A stretch of DNA of 64,000 bases from Paenibacillus sp. sptzw28. GTDB taxonomy: Bacteria; Bacillota; Bacilli; Paenibacillales; Paenibacillaceae. The DNA is taken from assembly GCF_019550795.1 (NCBI RefSeq), contig NZ_CP080545.1, positions 3,754,001 through 3,818,000 of the forward strand, in the 5' to 3' direction. The position numbers and the translations under genes are program-made. The notes under the pieces were generated by a model. That model saw only the letters and a list, made by a program, of their open reading frames with translations. It was not told where the DNA came from and ran no database searches. Positions 1 through 9,521 of this stretch are shown here, piece by piece; the first letter of the stretch is position 1, and each line of letters opens with the position of its first letter.

Positions 1-1003
1 CATATAAGCTTTCGATCCCCTCACCGACTGAACCGGCGAGAACGACGACAGGCACATGATGCTTTCGGGCGATGTTGGCCACACCGGAAGGCGTCTTGCC
101 GCGGGCCGTCTGATAATCAACCTGCCCCTCGCCGGTTATGACAAGGTCTGCGTCCTTCACCTCCGCTTCCAGGCCAAGCAGCCGGCTTATGATAGATATC
201 CCCGCTTCCAGCTGTCCGTTCATAAAGGCAAGAATGCCTCCGGACAAGCCTCCAGCCGCCCCGGTACCCGGATGATCGTGGATTGCTATCCCCTGAGTCC
301 GTTCGATCAGATCGGCAAAATGTTTCAAGTTAAGGTCAAGCTGCTTCACCATGTCCGGTGACGCTCCTTTCTGCGGGCCGAATACGGCAGATACTCCATT
401 CGGCCCTATAAAAGGGTTATCTACATCGCAAGCAACAATAAACCTGCTCTCCATGATACGCGGATCCAGACCGGACGTCCGAATTTCGGCTAAGCTGGTG
501 AGCTCTCCCCCTCCAAGACCGATCGGACAGCCTTCACTATCCAGCAATTGAATGCCTAAAGCCTGCAGCATGCCGGCTCCTCCGTCGTTCGTCGCGCTGC
601 CGCCCAATCCGAGAATGAAATGCCGGCATCCCTGATCCAGCGCCGCCAATATAAGCTGCCCGAACCCGTAGGTTGTCGTGCGAAGCGGATTCCGGTCCTC
701 CGAGGCAATCAGATACAGGCCCGACGACATCGCCATTTCAATCACGCAAGTCGTGCCGTCTCCCAGAATGCCGAACCCGGACCTGATGTCCCGGCCGATC
801 GGGTTTTTCACGGTGACTTCGAAATACCTGCCGGCAGTCGCTTCCACCAGGCATTCCATCGTACCTTCGCCGCCGTCAGCCATAGGAATCACTTTGGTTG
901 CGCTCTCAGGAAATGCCCTCTTTATCCCGCGCTCGATAGCAAGTCCCGCCACTTTAGCCGATAAGCTGCCTTTAAAGGAATCCGGCGCAATCACGATCTT
1001 CAT
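1..1003 (-). CDS. glxK: Glycerate 2-kinase, 3' part cut by the window edge
   Basis: Phosphorylates D-glycerate with ATP in the cytoplasm, feeding glyoxylate- or sugar-acid-derived carbon into glycolysis. My minus-strand translation begins MKIVIAPDSFKGSLSA, the family's N-terminal signature, and continues with MADGGEGT, a glycine-rich LGLGGSATNDGG segment and VITGEGQVD, in the expected order. About 334 of roughly 380 residues are visible and there is no stop before the left edge. The ATG at 1003 has AAGGAGG about 7 nt upstream. It lies downstream of the fructan operon on the same strand, but a terminator separates them, so it is probably its own unit. Confidence 0.9.
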   Translation of the reverse strand, partial: MKIVIAPDSFKGSLSAKVAGLAIERGIKRAFPESATKVIPMADGGEGTMECLVEATAGRYFEVTVKNPIGRDIRSGFGILGDGTTCVIEMAMSSGLYLIASEDRNPLRTTTYGFGQLILAALDQGCRHFILGLGGSATNDGGAGMLQALGIQLLDSEGCPIGLGGGELTSLAEIRTSGLDPRIMESRFIVACDVDNPFIGPNGVSAVFGPQKGASPDMVKQLDLNLKHFADLIERTQGIAIHDHPGTGAAGGLSGGILAFMNGQLEAGISIISRLLGLEAEVKDADLVITGEGQVDYQTARGKTPSGVANIARKHHVPVVVLAGSVGEGIESLY

Positions 1004-1143
1004 GTACGAACCTCCTTTTCGAGTCATCAGCTGCTTTTTCCCCATTATACGGGATTCATATTTAATGCTCCACAGCTGCCGGGTTTTCCATCCCTCTTTG
1101 AGCATATAGTTCGCAAACATCTAAGGGCGTTCTTGAAATAAAA

Positions 1144-1175
1144 GAAAATAATCCCTCCTGCGAGAAGGATTATTC
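1144..1175 (-). terminator. Rho-independent terminator of the fructan operon
   Basis: The arms AATAATCC (1147-1154) and GGATTATT (1167-1174) pair. Read on the minus strand the stem is followed by TTTTCTTTTATTT. It lies just after the GH32 stop codon. Confidence 0.7.
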
Positions 1176-1190
1176 CTAATAGGTTTATAT

Positions 1191-2696
1191 TTACCAAGCG
1201 GAACGCAGCTTCCAGATATCGATAGACTTCATCGTGACCTGGTCCCCTATTGAGAAAACTTCCATTTCGATGCTGCCGGGGTCCGGATAAATGTTGTTGG
1301 TCATCACGGTTCCATAATTATCGGTATAAACTTCAACGACACATGTATCGATGAAAATATGCAGTTTCAAAGCTTCTTCGCCAGACCGTTCCAGGGTAAC
1401 CGCCGGTATGCCCTCGCTCCACCCGTCCGATTGGCTGCGGTCAAGTCGAAGCTCGTTTGTCCGCAAGTTATAGACGAGCAGCGTCTGCTGCCTGCCGTCG
1501 CCCGAGGCCCTGAGCGCGAAACCGATCTCTTCCGCTTGGCAGCCGCTTAGCTGGAATTCCGCTATGATTTCCGCGCAATCGCTGGCTGCATATTTGGGCA
1601 GAACATCTGCTCCTGGAGCCACGATAGTGTTCTCCAGACGGTAATGCTCCCTGCGAAGCACCTTCAATTCTTCCACCGGCTCAAATCTCAATCTGCCGCT
1701 TTGATCAAGCTCCACGGTTCTTGGCGCCGACATTGCGCCGCACCAGTGATTATTGTCCGTGGGAGCGAAGTCTTTGAACCAGGGCATCCAGTCCCATGCG
1801 TTCAACCAGGCGATAATCACTCGTCTCCCTTTGCCGTCGAGCAATGACTGCGGAGCATAATACTCCCGTCCATGGTCGATATCGCCCATCGTGTCCCATG
1901 TGAATTTACCCGTAGCGTAGTCCATATCCCCGATAAGGTAAATCGTTATGTGCTTGCCCATCCCCATAGGCGAGAACATTAGAACATGCCGGCCGCCGAG
2001 CAGGAAGAAATCCGGGCATTCCCACATAGTGCCCATCGTGCCGTCGCTCTCCGCCAAGACACCGACGTAGTCCCACTCGCGGAGGTCGGCCGATTTGTAT
2101 AACAAGGCTTTACCCCGGTTATCTTTACTCGAGCCGACTACCATATACCACAGTTCTCCGTGTCTCCACACCTTGGGGTCGCGGAAATCCGCCGAACCGT
2201 CGGCAGGGGGTCCCGGGATAACCGGATTGCCTTCATATTTCTCGAAGGTGATGCCGTCATCGCTTGATGCCAGGCACTGGGTCTGGATGAGCTGCTCCTC
2301 CTTAAGAATCGTTGCCGTGTACAGCAGCGTCAGGACGCCGTTGTTATCCACGGCGCTCCCGGAGAAGCACCCTCCGCGGTCATGCAGCTCATAGGGCTCG
2401 CTTGGCGCGAGAGCGATCGGCAGATGCTCCCAATGTACCAGATCCTTGCTCTTCGCATGCCCCCAATGCATAGCCCCCCACCTGGGACCATATGGGTTAT
2501 GCTGATAGAAGAGATGATATTCCCCTTTGTAGAAGATAAAGCCGTTCGGATCGTTTAACCAATTGGCAGGTGCCATAAAGTGATATTTCAGCCGGCTTAA
2601 ATCCTTCCTTGCGATATCTTTTGTCTTGGCAATGGAATGTTCCGCTTTCAACAATGCCTCCCTATGGGAGGTCTTCCCTTTCGCTTGCAGTTCCAC
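1191..2696 (-). CDS. GH32 beta-fructosidase (invertase/levanase/inulinase type)
   Basis: Retaining fructoside hydrolase acting on sucrose, its phosphate or fructo-oligosaccharides. The family triad is visible: WLNDPNG (nucleophile Asp about residue 49), FRDP (about 171) and WECPDF (acid/base Glu about 226), followed by the C-terminal beta-sandwich. I place the start at the GTG at 2696, preceded by AGGAGG 7 nt upstream; a longer open frame exists but has no such site. There is no signal peptide, so the enzyme is probably cytoplasmic and works on imported oligosaccharides. It is the last gene of a five-gene unit behind an ABC importer and a GH172 gene. Exact substrate is inferred only from that context. 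Confidence 0.92.
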   Translation of the reverse strand: MELQAKGKTSHREALLKAEHSIAKTKDIARKDLSRLKYHFMAPANWLNDPNGFIFYKGEYHLFYQHNPYGPRWGAMHWGHAKSKDLVHWEHLPIALAPSEPYELHDRGGCFSGSAVDNNGVLTLLYTATILKEEQLIQTQCLASSDDGITFEKYEGNPVIPGPPADGSADFRDPKVWRHGELWYMVVGSSKDNRGKALLYKSADLREWDYVGVLAESDGTMGTMWECPDFFLLGGRHVLMFSPMGMGKHITIYLIGDMDYATGKFTWDTMGDIDHGREYYAPQSLLDGKGRRVIIAWLNAWDWMPWFKDFAPTDNNHWCGAMSAPRTVELDQSGRLRFEPVEELKVLRREHYRLENTIVAPGADVLPKYAASDCAEIIAEFQLSGCQAEEIGFALRASGDGRQQTLLVYNLRTNELRLDRSQSDGWSEGIPAVTLERSGEEALKLHIFIDTCVVEVYTDNYGTVMTNNIYPDPGSIEMEVFSIGDQVTMKSIDIWKLRSAW

Positions 2697-2828
2697 GAAT
2701 ACTCCTCCTGTTTTGTGAAGCTTTTGCATCCGGAATCAGCCTCGCAACAAAACTTTGCTTCAGAAGCATAGGCTACGTTAATCGCTGCACAGCCGTTAGC
2801 GCGCCGCAGCAGTATGAATCGTCTCTTA

Positions 2829-4208
2829 TTAAAACGAGCTGCGGATGTTCCTGCTTTGCTCAATGTTTCCCTGTGAGTGCCCCTGCAGCCTGTCTATTTT
2901 GTTCTGAACCTGAGCATTCCTGCCTTCTGTATAAAGGTTCATCCGCTCTTTGGCGAGCTCATATGACTCCTTCATCTCCTGGTTAAGCTCTACCTTCTTC
3001 AGCTGCCCCGGGCTCGGGAATTCCGGCATCCGCTGGATTCGTTCTTCGACCGGCAGGATGCCGAAAACCTTGGACGGAAGCGTCTGGTACCAATAAGCAG
3101 TCGAAGACCAATCATCGGACAGATGGTTCGCGTGCCCATGCTCGATGGTGACTTTGATACTTTCCGAAAAATGAACCGGATCGGTAATATGGAACCGGTA
3201 CGAAACCTGATAGCCGGGCACGTCGCTCTCGTGCACGATGGATCCGTGGAACGGGAAGGCATTCTTCTGCATGCCCCATGCATGATTGAAGTAATCTTCG
3301 GCGCCTGTGCCGACGATGCTCGGCAGCTTCTCGCCATCGATGAAGAACATATCGTCCCCTTCTCCCCACCAGCTGCCCTGGAAGTGAGTGACGGAGAGAT
3401 TGCAGCCGATATAGTGCCCTTTCCCTTCCGCCTCCAGGATGACGTAGTTGCCTTCCCCCTCAAGATTCGCGACCCGGTTCACCTCCGGCGTATTGACCTG
3501 AAGATCGGGACCCCAGCCGTCACACGGATTCTCACGGCGCCATTGCGCGTGGAAATAGGCCGTGTCATCTCCGAAAGGCTGTTTGTAAAGCTCATAATCG
3601 ATATGGAAATAGAGACCGAACGGCACGTCATTTTCGTTGACGATTTCGATTGTGGCTCTCTTGTTGAAAGGCATAGGCAGATAACAGTTGACCGATGCAA
3701 CTCCGCCGAACTTGAACTGTTCCTCCGGCTTAACTGAAACCGTGAACGGAAGAGAAGCGAAGTTGCCAGGCATGGAGTGGCCGATGCAGAAGAAATCGCC
3801 GTAAGGCACCAGCACGCTTGGGTGGGATTGGTCGTCCCACGTCATCTTGATCAGCACCTTGCGGTACCAAGCGGGGTCCGCCGTCTCCCAAGTCACGCCA
3901 AGTGCGTTATGAATTTCATTCACCGGGGCTATATTGCCGCCGCCTTCCGGATTGATCACGCTTGGGCCAAGGGTTCTGCGGCAGAATGATGTCATCCAGA
4001 TATGTGTAATGCTGCCCGGTCCTTCAATATCGCCGAGAACGACTGATCCGCCTGCCGGGATCATCCAGTAATCCTGATTGCGGCCGTCCTGATCCCAGCT
4101 CGATGCACGGGCAGTGCGGACCTCCTTGATCTGAGTAAGCTTACTGAGCATGTTCAAGGATTGATTATGGACAGATGATTTCTCCAGGTTTAATGATTGG
4201 TTTTGCAT
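2829..4208 (-). CDS. GH172 family (DUF2961) protein, probable difructose anhydride or fructofuranosidase enzyme
   Basis: The 459-residue protein has the DUF2961/GH172 pattern: RASSWDQDGRNQDYW near the N terminus, GPGSITHIWMT, then GTGAEDYFNHAWG and a YRFHITDPVHF segment. The family was founded on a difructose dianhydride I synthase/hydrolase and also holds arabinan-active members. The ATG at 4208 follows AAAAAGGAGAAATCATCT. The N terminus contains a short duplicated NQSLN segment, matched by a local DNA repeat, and about 50 C-terminal residues look disordered and Gln/Asn-rich. Its neighbours are GH32 downstream and two sugar permeases upstream, so a role in fructan or difructose breakdown is likely but inferred. 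Confidence 0.85.
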   Translation of the reverse strand: MQNQSLNLEKSSVHNQSLNMLSKLTQIKEVRTARASSWDQDGRNQDYWMIPAGGSVVLGDIEGPGSITHIWMTSFCRRTLGPSVINPEGGGNIAPVNEIHNALGVTWETADPAWYRKVLIKMTWDDQSHPSVLVPYGDFFCIGHSMPGNFASLPFTVSVKPEEQFKFGGVASVNCYLPMPFNKRATIEIVNENDVPFGLYFHIDYELYKQPFGDDTAYFHAQWRRENPCDGWGPDLQVNTPEVNRVANLEGEGNYVILEAEGKGHYIGCNLSVTHFQGSWWGEGDDMFFIDGEKLPSIVGTGAEDYFNHAWGMQKNAFPFHGSIVHESDVPGYQVSYRFHITDPVHFSESIKVTIEHGHANHLSDDWSSTAYWYQTLPSKVFGILPVEERIQRMPEFPSPGQLKKVELNQEMKESYELAKERMNLYTEGRNAQVQNKIDRLQGHSQGNIEQSRNIRSSF

Positions 4209-4278
4209 AGATGATTTCTCCTTTTTTATATTGTTTTATATGGAAAAATGAGTGTTGCCTCTCTTGATGACGCCCTAT

Positions 4279-5172
4279 TCAGCCTTTAACAGCGCCGGCC
4301 GTCATGCCTTCAATGATGAAGCGTTGAAAGAATGCAAAGAAGATAAGCTGCGGAGTGATGAGCAGTATGCTGGCGGCGATGATGCCGCCGTAGTCGATAT
4401 CGAACCTTCCCTTGAATTGCGATATGCCGAGCGAGATCGTTGTCATACTCTCATCACTGATCAAGGTGACAGCAAAAGGAAACTCGTTCCAAATATACAG
4501 CACATTAAAGATGAAAACGGTAGCCACAACGGGCATGACGATCGGGAATACGATCGTTCTGCACAATGTCCATAAACCGCAGCCGTCGATTACAGCCGCT
4601 TCCTCCACTTCCTTCGGAAATCCCCTCAAGAAGCCGGTAAACAGCAGGGTGTTGAAGGAAATGGATGTGGCGATATAAGGAAGTATCAGGGATGCATACG
4701 TGTTCACGAGCCCAAATAGTATAGTTAGCCGATAAACGGGAAACAGCAGAATAAATGCCGGAATCGCGAGCCCTGTCAGCAAGAGAGCGAGAATGGAACC
4801 CCTCAGCCTCTCCGATCTGAATACCATGCGAGCCAGGGCATAGGAACTCATGAAGGTGATTAAGATTTCGATCACGATCGTCACGAATGCGATAATAAAT
4901 GTGTTTTTATATAACAAAGCCAAATCCAATGTCTGCAAAGCGCGTCTGTAGTTATCGAAGCTAATGGTTGCAGGCAGACTGAATGGATTGTTCAGGATGT
5001 CGCTGTTGGATTTGAACGACAATAACACCATCCAAATAAATGGAAGCACAACGATAAGGGTTATGCCATACGCCAGTAAGCTTGTACCGGTTTTACCGCC
5101 GGAAATCGCCGATTGTTTGCGAATTGCCAATTGGGTGATAGGCTTGGTTCTTGTGCTAGCCGCATTATTCAA
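4279..5172 (-). CDS. Carbohydrate ABC transporter permease (MalG type)
   Basis: Inner-membrane subunit of an importer that feeds the following GH172 and GH32 enzymes. The 297-residue protein has about six hydrophobic segments and the ATPase-contact EAA loop (EVEEAAVIDGCGLWTL, about residue 190), and ends in the FIIEGMTAGAVKG tail usual for this subfamily. The start is a TTG at 5172 with GGGGGAAG upstream. It follows the MalF-type permease by 11 nt. No ATPase is encoded here, so a shared MsmX-type ATPase is probably used. Confidence 0.92.
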   Translation of the reverse strand: MNNAASTRTKPITQLAIRKQSAISGGKTGTSLLAYGITLIVVLPFIWMVLLSFKSNSDILNNPFSLPATISFDNYRRALQTLDLALLYKNTFIIAFVTIVIEILITFMSSYALARMVFRSERLRGSILALLLTGLAIPAFILLFPVYRLTILFGLVNTYASLILPYIATSISFNTLLFTGFLRGFPKEVEEAAVIDGCGLWTLCRTIVFPIVMPVVATVFIFNVLYIWNEFPFAVTLISDESMTTISLGISQFKGRFDIDYGGIIAASILLITPQLIFFAFFQRFIIEGMTAGAVKG

Positions 5173-5183
5173 TGCTCTTCCCC

Positions 5184-6059
5184 CTATTCCTCGATGTTCT
5201 TTTTGCTGAGCCCCATATAAACTATGGAGAATACCATCGTCAGCAGGAACGTGACGGTGGCGATTGCCATGCCGTAACCGTATTCGCCTGAAGTAAAGGT
5301 CACATTATACATGTAAGTCACCATGACATCCGATAGATGATTAGGTCCCCCGTTCGTCAGCAGCAGAACGGTCTCGAATATTTTAAATACGCCCGTAATG
5401 ATCAGAACGACATTGATTTTAACGGTTTCGTTAAGCATCGGAATCGTGATGTGAAGCAATTGCTGCAGTTTGCTTGCTCCGTCGATTGAGCTCGATTCAT
5501 AGACATCGCGGGAAATCATCTTCAGGCCGGCCAGGAAAATGGTAGCCAGGAACCCGATCATCTGCCAGGTGAATACGATCCCGACGGAATATGGCGTCAA
5601 GCTTTTGCCACCGATCCACTGCAGAGAGAGTTGTTCCAGCCCGATATTCTTTAAGAAAGCATTGATGAGCCCCGTCTGCGGGTCCAGAATGAACACCCAG
5701 ATCAATCCCACCAGGATCGGCGCGACGATGCCCGGCGCGAAGTTCATTGCCTTGACCGCATTCCCGCCCCGGATCTTCACGTTCAGCAGCAGGGCCAGCA
5801 GAAACGAGCCCGGCAGAAGCAAAACAACCGCAACAAGCAGGATGATGAACGTGTTTTTGAGCGATATCCAGAATAGGGAATCGTGCATCAAGCTGATATA
5901 GTTCTGCGCACCGACGAATCTCGCTGCGCCGATACCCGAATACTCTGTCAGGCTGTAGTAGAAGGATACGATTACAGGAAGAATGATATAACCAAGATAA
6001 ACGAGCACAGTGGGAAGCAGCATAAACAGGATATATCTTCGTTTGCTAAGCCAGATCAT
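5184..6059 (-). CDS. Carbohydrate ABC transporter permease (MalF type)
   Basis: Partner of the neighbouring MalG-type permease. It has six membrane segments, the first at MLLPTVLVYLGYIILPVIV, and the EAA loop SSIDGASKLQQLLHITIPML at about residues 190-210. The ATG at 6059 follows AGGGAGAGAGC; a GTG directly before it is an alternative start. It lies about 80 nt downstream of the solute-binding protein gene in the same unit. Confidence 0.92.
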   Translation of the reverse strand: MIWLSKRRYILFMLLPTVLVYLGYIILPVIVSFYYSLTEYSGIGAARFVGAQNYISLMHDSLFWISLKNTFIILLVAVVLLLPGSFLLALLLNVKIRGGNAVKAMNFAPGIVAPILVGLIWVFILDPQTGLINAFLKNIGLEQLSLQWIGGKSLTPYSVGIVFTWQMIGFLATIFLAGLKMISRDVYESSSIDGASKLQQLLHITIPMLNETVKINVVLIITGVFKIFETVLLLTNGGPNHLSDVMVTYMYNVTFTSGEYGYGMAIATVTFLLTMVFSIVYMGLSKKNIEE

Positions 6060-6138
6060 CACGCTCTCTCCCTATCGCATTGGATTGCATGCGATTCCGC
6101 CGAACCGGTGCATCCGCAGAATCGCAGCTTTTTGACCG

Positions 6139-7461
6139 TTACTTTGAAACCTTCTCGTCAATGAGCTTCAGCGCTTCTTCCGGTTTGTAGATACCGTTGA
6201 TGACGCCGTAGATACTATCGTTCAGCTGGTTTGCAGCCGCTTCGGACAGGACCAGGTCCGGTTGGGCACTAGGCCGCTCCCATCCCGGTTCATTCAATTT
6301 ATCAATCACTTCCGCATAGACGGGGAACTTCTCCTTATCCACATTGCCGGTATATTTCACAACGGGAGGCGCTTCATTCTCTGCCATTATGGCAGCCCCC
6401 TCCTGGCTGTAGAAGAATCCGAAGAACTTCTTAACGGCATCGTACTTCGCCGCGTCCTCTTTAACTGCCGCGCTCGCGACCAGCGGTGCCGCAGCTACTG
6501 CCATGGCTACCTTCTGATTGCCGACGCCGTCCGGGAAGGCTGGTCCCCATGAAAAGCCGACCGTCTTCGCAATCGGACTGGCTTCGATCTTTTTGGTTTC
6601 CCACACACCGGCATCGAGCATCGCCGCTTTGCCGCTTGTGAACATTTCGACCGCTTGAAAATACGACAGCGTGGAGACATTTTCAGGGAATGCGCCATTC
6701 ACGCGAAGCTCGTCAATCTTGTTGAAAAAGTTCAGGAAATCGGGGTTGTCGAATTTCTCTTTGCCGGCCTGTATGCTGTCGATCTTGTCGAAGAAGCCGT
6801 ACCTTGTCAGCATTCCGAGGAAGGCCCATGTGCTGAACGTGTCCTTCGCACCCTTCGCGATCGTAACGATGTTGTTCTTCTTGAACACCTTTGCCGCTGC
6901 GAGAAGTTCGTCATAGGATTCCGGAACCTTGACTCCGTATTTGTCAAACAATGCTTTGTTATACCATAAGCCGGTGACCAATACCTGATACGGCAAACCA
7001 AATTGTTTGCCCCCATCCTGGTAAGCGTTTAACATCTTGGGATCGATATTGGAGGCGATTTCAGGATTCTCTTTCACAAATTCATTCAGGTCGAGAAGAA
7101 GTCCGGCCTTATTCATTTCCTTCGCCGGCGCCGGAAGCATCCAGAATATATCGGGCAGCTTCCCCGACTGTGCCATCATTTTCATTTTCTTCACATGCTC
7201 CTGTGTTTCGGAGCCCTGAAGATCAATCTTGATATCGGGATATTTCTCTTGAAACTTCTGTATGATTCCATACATGTAAGGCTCTTGGTCCTTTACATTC
7301 GCTACGTGCATCGCAATCGACAGGGTTACCGTTTTCGATGCATTTGCAGCGCCGCCGGCAGCCGTGTCGGCCGGACCGGTTCCGCTTCCGCTCTTGCTGC
7401 ATGCCGCTAAACTAAGAATAATCAAACAGGCGGTAAGGAAAATAGACGATGTCTTCTTCAC
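6139..7461 (-). CDS. Sugar ABC transporter solute-binding lipoprotein
   Basis: Extracellular receptor of the fructan-type importer. The GTG at 7461 is preferred because GAGGGGG lies 8 nt upstream and the product then begins with a clean lipoprotein signal peptide (VKKTSSIFLTACLIILSLAAC, lipobox LAAC). The mature part has the family-1 binding protein layout, including LPDIFWMLPAP and WYNKALFDKYG. About 440 residues is normal. First gene of the locus, divergent from the AraC regulator. The ligand is not evident from sequence; a fructose oligosaccharide is inferred from GH32/GH172. Confidence 0.93.
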   Translation of the reverse strand: MKKTSSIFLTACLIILSLAACSKSGSGTGPADTAAGGAANASKTVTLSIAMHVANVKDQEPYMYGIIQKFQEKYPDIKIDLQGSETQEHVKKMKMMAQSGKLPDIFWMLPAPAKEMNKAGLLLDLNEFVKENPEIASNIDPKMLNAYQDGGKQFGLPYQVLVTGLWYNKALFDKYGVKVPESYDELLAAAKVFKKNNIVTIAKGAKDTFSTWAFLGMLTRYGFFDKIDSIQAGKEKFDNPDFLNFFNKIDELRVNGAFPENVSTLSYFQAVEMFTSGKAAMLDAGVWETKKIEASPIAKTVGFSWGPAFPDGVGNQKVAMAVAAAPLVASAAVKEDAAKYDAVKKFFGFFYSQEGAAIMAENEAPPVVKYTGNVDKEKFPVYAEVIDKLNEPGWERPSAQPDLVLSEAAANQLNDSIYGVINGIYKPEEALKLIDEKVSK

Positions 7462-7636
7462 CTTGCACTCCCCCTCATATACAAGTTTCAAGGTTGCAAA
7501 TATTGCTTTCACCTTGTTGTTTAACCTAATCTTACTGCTGTAATATATGATTGTATTTAGCAAAGCTTATTTTTAATTTATCGTTTCTTGCTTTTGTGAT
7601 ACGCTTACATAAATAGAATTTGAGGAGAGATTAACG

Positions 7637-8509
7637 ATGATCTTGCATCAAATTTCCCCTTATATCCGCGTAGCCATGGATAATATCGTAGATCGCCCCT
7701 GGATCATACAGGAGCGAGTATTGTTCGATTATGAACTTCTTTACATTATGGAAGGGAAGGTTATCGTCACTATTGAGGAGACGGTCTATCAGGGAGAGAG
7801 GGGAGATATTTTTCTGTTTCGACCGAAACAGAGACACAAAATCGTCAAGGTGAAAGGACAGCGGCTGCGGCAGCCGCATATTCATTTCGATTTCTTTTAT
7901 ACCGGGGACAGCGACAAGGTGAAAGTAAACTTTCGTCCTCTGGAAGAGATCGGCGCCGACGAGCATGACTGGTTTAGGCAGGATATTATCGACGAAATGC
8001 CGGTTCCGCTGTCCAGTCATCTTCGGCTCAAAAATCCGATCATGATCGAAAAGATGCTCATGGATATCATTTACGAATATGAGACCAAAATGCCCTTTTA
8101 CGAATTCAAGGTCAAAGGTCTGTTTATACAGTTATGGATTCAGCTGCTGCGGGAAAATTACTGGAGCCTCAATCCTCATCTTGAGACGAATATGCATGCA
8201 TTAATGCACGTTAAACAATTTCTCATGCATAATACAAACCGCAAGGTAAGCTTGGATGAGATCGCCAGGATGTCCGGAATCAGCAAGCATTATCTGGTTC
8301 GTCTCTTCCAGAAAGCGTTTGGTATGAGTCCGATCCAATACCACCAGCTCATGCGCGTTCATGCCGCCCGGCATTTGATCCAGTTCACGACGGATCCGCT
8401 TACCGCCATCGCGGAGAAGATGGGATTTCCGAATATTCATGCCTTCAGCCGTTTCTTTAAGAACGTCGAGGGTACCGCTCCGTCCTTTTACCGCAGCAGC
8501 AAAAATTAA
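7637..8509 (+). CDS. AraC-family regulator of the fructan locus
   Basis: A 290-residue protein with an N-terminal cupin-like sensor (GDIFLFRPKQRHKI, about residues 55-70) and a C-terminal double helix-turn-helix (KVSLDEIARMSGISKHYLVRLF, then FGMSPIQYHQLMRV and MGFPNIHAFSRFFK). GAGGAGAGATT precedes the ATG. It is divergent from the five-gene importer/GH172/GH32 unit, 175 bp from its start, the usual arrangement for a local sugar-responsive activator. The inducer is unknown. Confidence 0.92.
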   Translation: MILHQISPYIRVAMDNIVDRPWIIQERVLFDYELLYIMEGKVIVTIEETVYQGERGDIFLFRPKQRHKIVKVKGQRLRQPHIHFDFFYTGDSDKVKVNFRPLEEIGADEHDWFRQDIIDEMPVPLSSHLRLKNPIMIEKMLMDIIYEYETKMPFYEFKVKGLFIQLWIQLLRENYWSLNPHLETNMHALMHVKQFLMHNTNRKVSLDEIARMSGISKHYLVRLFQKAFGMSPIQYHQLMRVHAARHLIQFTTDPLTAIAEKMGFPNIHAFSRFFKNVEGTAPSFYRSSKN

Positions 8510-8540
8510 TCCGGCGCCGCACAGGCGCCGGATTTTACTA
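8506..8540 (+). terminator. Terminator of the AraC gene
   Basis: Perfect 11-bp stem AATCCGGCGCC / GGCGCCGGATT with a 5-nt loop, followed by TTTTA. Confidence 0.85.
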
Positions 8541-8673
8541 ATTCGGAATAATTGGAACAATTGCCAGTATCGTTCCGCTTGGGAGGCGAGATCTCCCCTT
8601 GTTCAAGAGGTATTGGGCGAATCGCCTACCTACTATATGAATCATTTTTATCGGTAGCAGCGGGCACATGAGA

Positions 8674-8880
8674 TCAGGCCGCATTAGCCGCTTCCCGATT
8701 CAGCCTTCCTATTTCCTCAACCAGCTTGATGACGGTATCAAGAAGCTCCCATTTTTCTTTAGGAACTATGATGGTAACCCCCTGCTCATTTTGTTCGAAA
8801 GGAACCGAGCTGCCGTCCAGCAGTTGGCAATGTGCGATTTTCTGCGGAAGCGCCTTGGCGCACTTTATGCTTGAAAGAGG
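8674..8880 (-). pseudogene. C-terminal remnant resembling alpha-L-fucosidase
   Basis: Minus-strand translation gives a short tail without a start: IAHCQLLDGSSVPFEQNEQG, then VTIIVPKEKWELLDTVIKL. This matches the beta-sandwich end of GH29-type enzymes (LLGxGxxVxFEQxxxGLxIxLP, then DxVIxLE). No catalytic domain is present, so it is a relic. Assignment rests on my recollection of the family C terminus. Confidence 0.4.
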
Positions 8881-9121
8881 TTTTCACGAATCGTCCCTCT
8901 GGTATATGAAAGAGAACGGACCGCTCGAGAAAGCCTGGCTGGCACTGCTTGATGAAGTGGAAACAACCAACTTTTTACGGCCTGCCAACATTTCCGCCCT
9001 GACCTATGCTGTGATCGTTGAATTTATGTGCAATGCCATACCTTTCTCCAATAAAAGGGGGACACACAACGTTGACCGAGTCATTCAACTGCTTCCGAAG
9101 ATGCAGGAGAACGCCCATACA

Positions 9122-9345
9122 GGACGCAGCTCTTTACGTAAGCCTTCCTTAATTGCGCGGACAGCAAATTTTGTACCGCAGTATACAGCGCCGCTTGGCA
9201 AAACCTCGTGACCGGCTATCGAAGAGACGTTAATGATGTGACCATCATTCCGTTCTTCCATGTGCGGATATACGGCTGCAATGTACTAAGAGCAGCTTGC
9301 GCGAGCGATTCCATATCCGCCCTGGAGACCTCTATTTTTCTGGGG
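9122..9345 (-). pseudogene. Remnant of a short-chain dehydrogenase/reductase
   Basis: The minus strand encodes [19 protein letters not shown], then [20 protein letters not shown] and [13 protein letters not shown]: the catalytic Ser and YxxxK of a classical SDR. Upstream, in another frame, lies VSRADMESLAQAAL, which fits the middle of an SDR. The NAG region between them is missing and the frames disagree, so this is an internally deleted, frameshifted gene. Confidence 0.6.
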
Positions 9346-9375
9346 TAATTAGTTAATTGGTCAGTCATTGAAAAA

Positions 9376-9405
9376 AACGAAAAAACCGTCCTTTCGGACG
9401 GTCCT
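9376..9405 (-). terminator. Terminator of the endoglucanase gene
   Basis: Stem ACCGTCC (9385-9391) / GGACGGT (9396-9402). On the minus strand it is followed by TTTTTTCGTTTTTT, about 115 nt after the endoglucanase stop. Confidence 0.8.
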
Positions 9406-9521
9406 TTAACGTAATCGTACAGTTAGTGTATTGGCGCTGTTTCAATCCGTGCCCGAACTTTTTCAGAGGAGGCAGCGCGAGTGTATTGGCCTGCTTTAAT
9501 CACCAGTTGTTTTTATTGCGG

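Noticed and set aside
56..1109. Plus-strand open frames over the glycerate kinase
   Set aside because: They lack ribosome sites and family features; the minus strand encodes a clear kinase.
7590..7612. Catabolite-repression (cre) site upstream of the AraC gene
   Set aside because: The right half CGCTTACA fits but the left half has several mismatches to TGWAAN, so support is too weak.
8726..9211. 161-codon plus-strand ORF as a gene
   Set aside because: It overlaps the fucosidase-like and SDR relics on the other strand; only the central part looks protein-like and no family is recognised.
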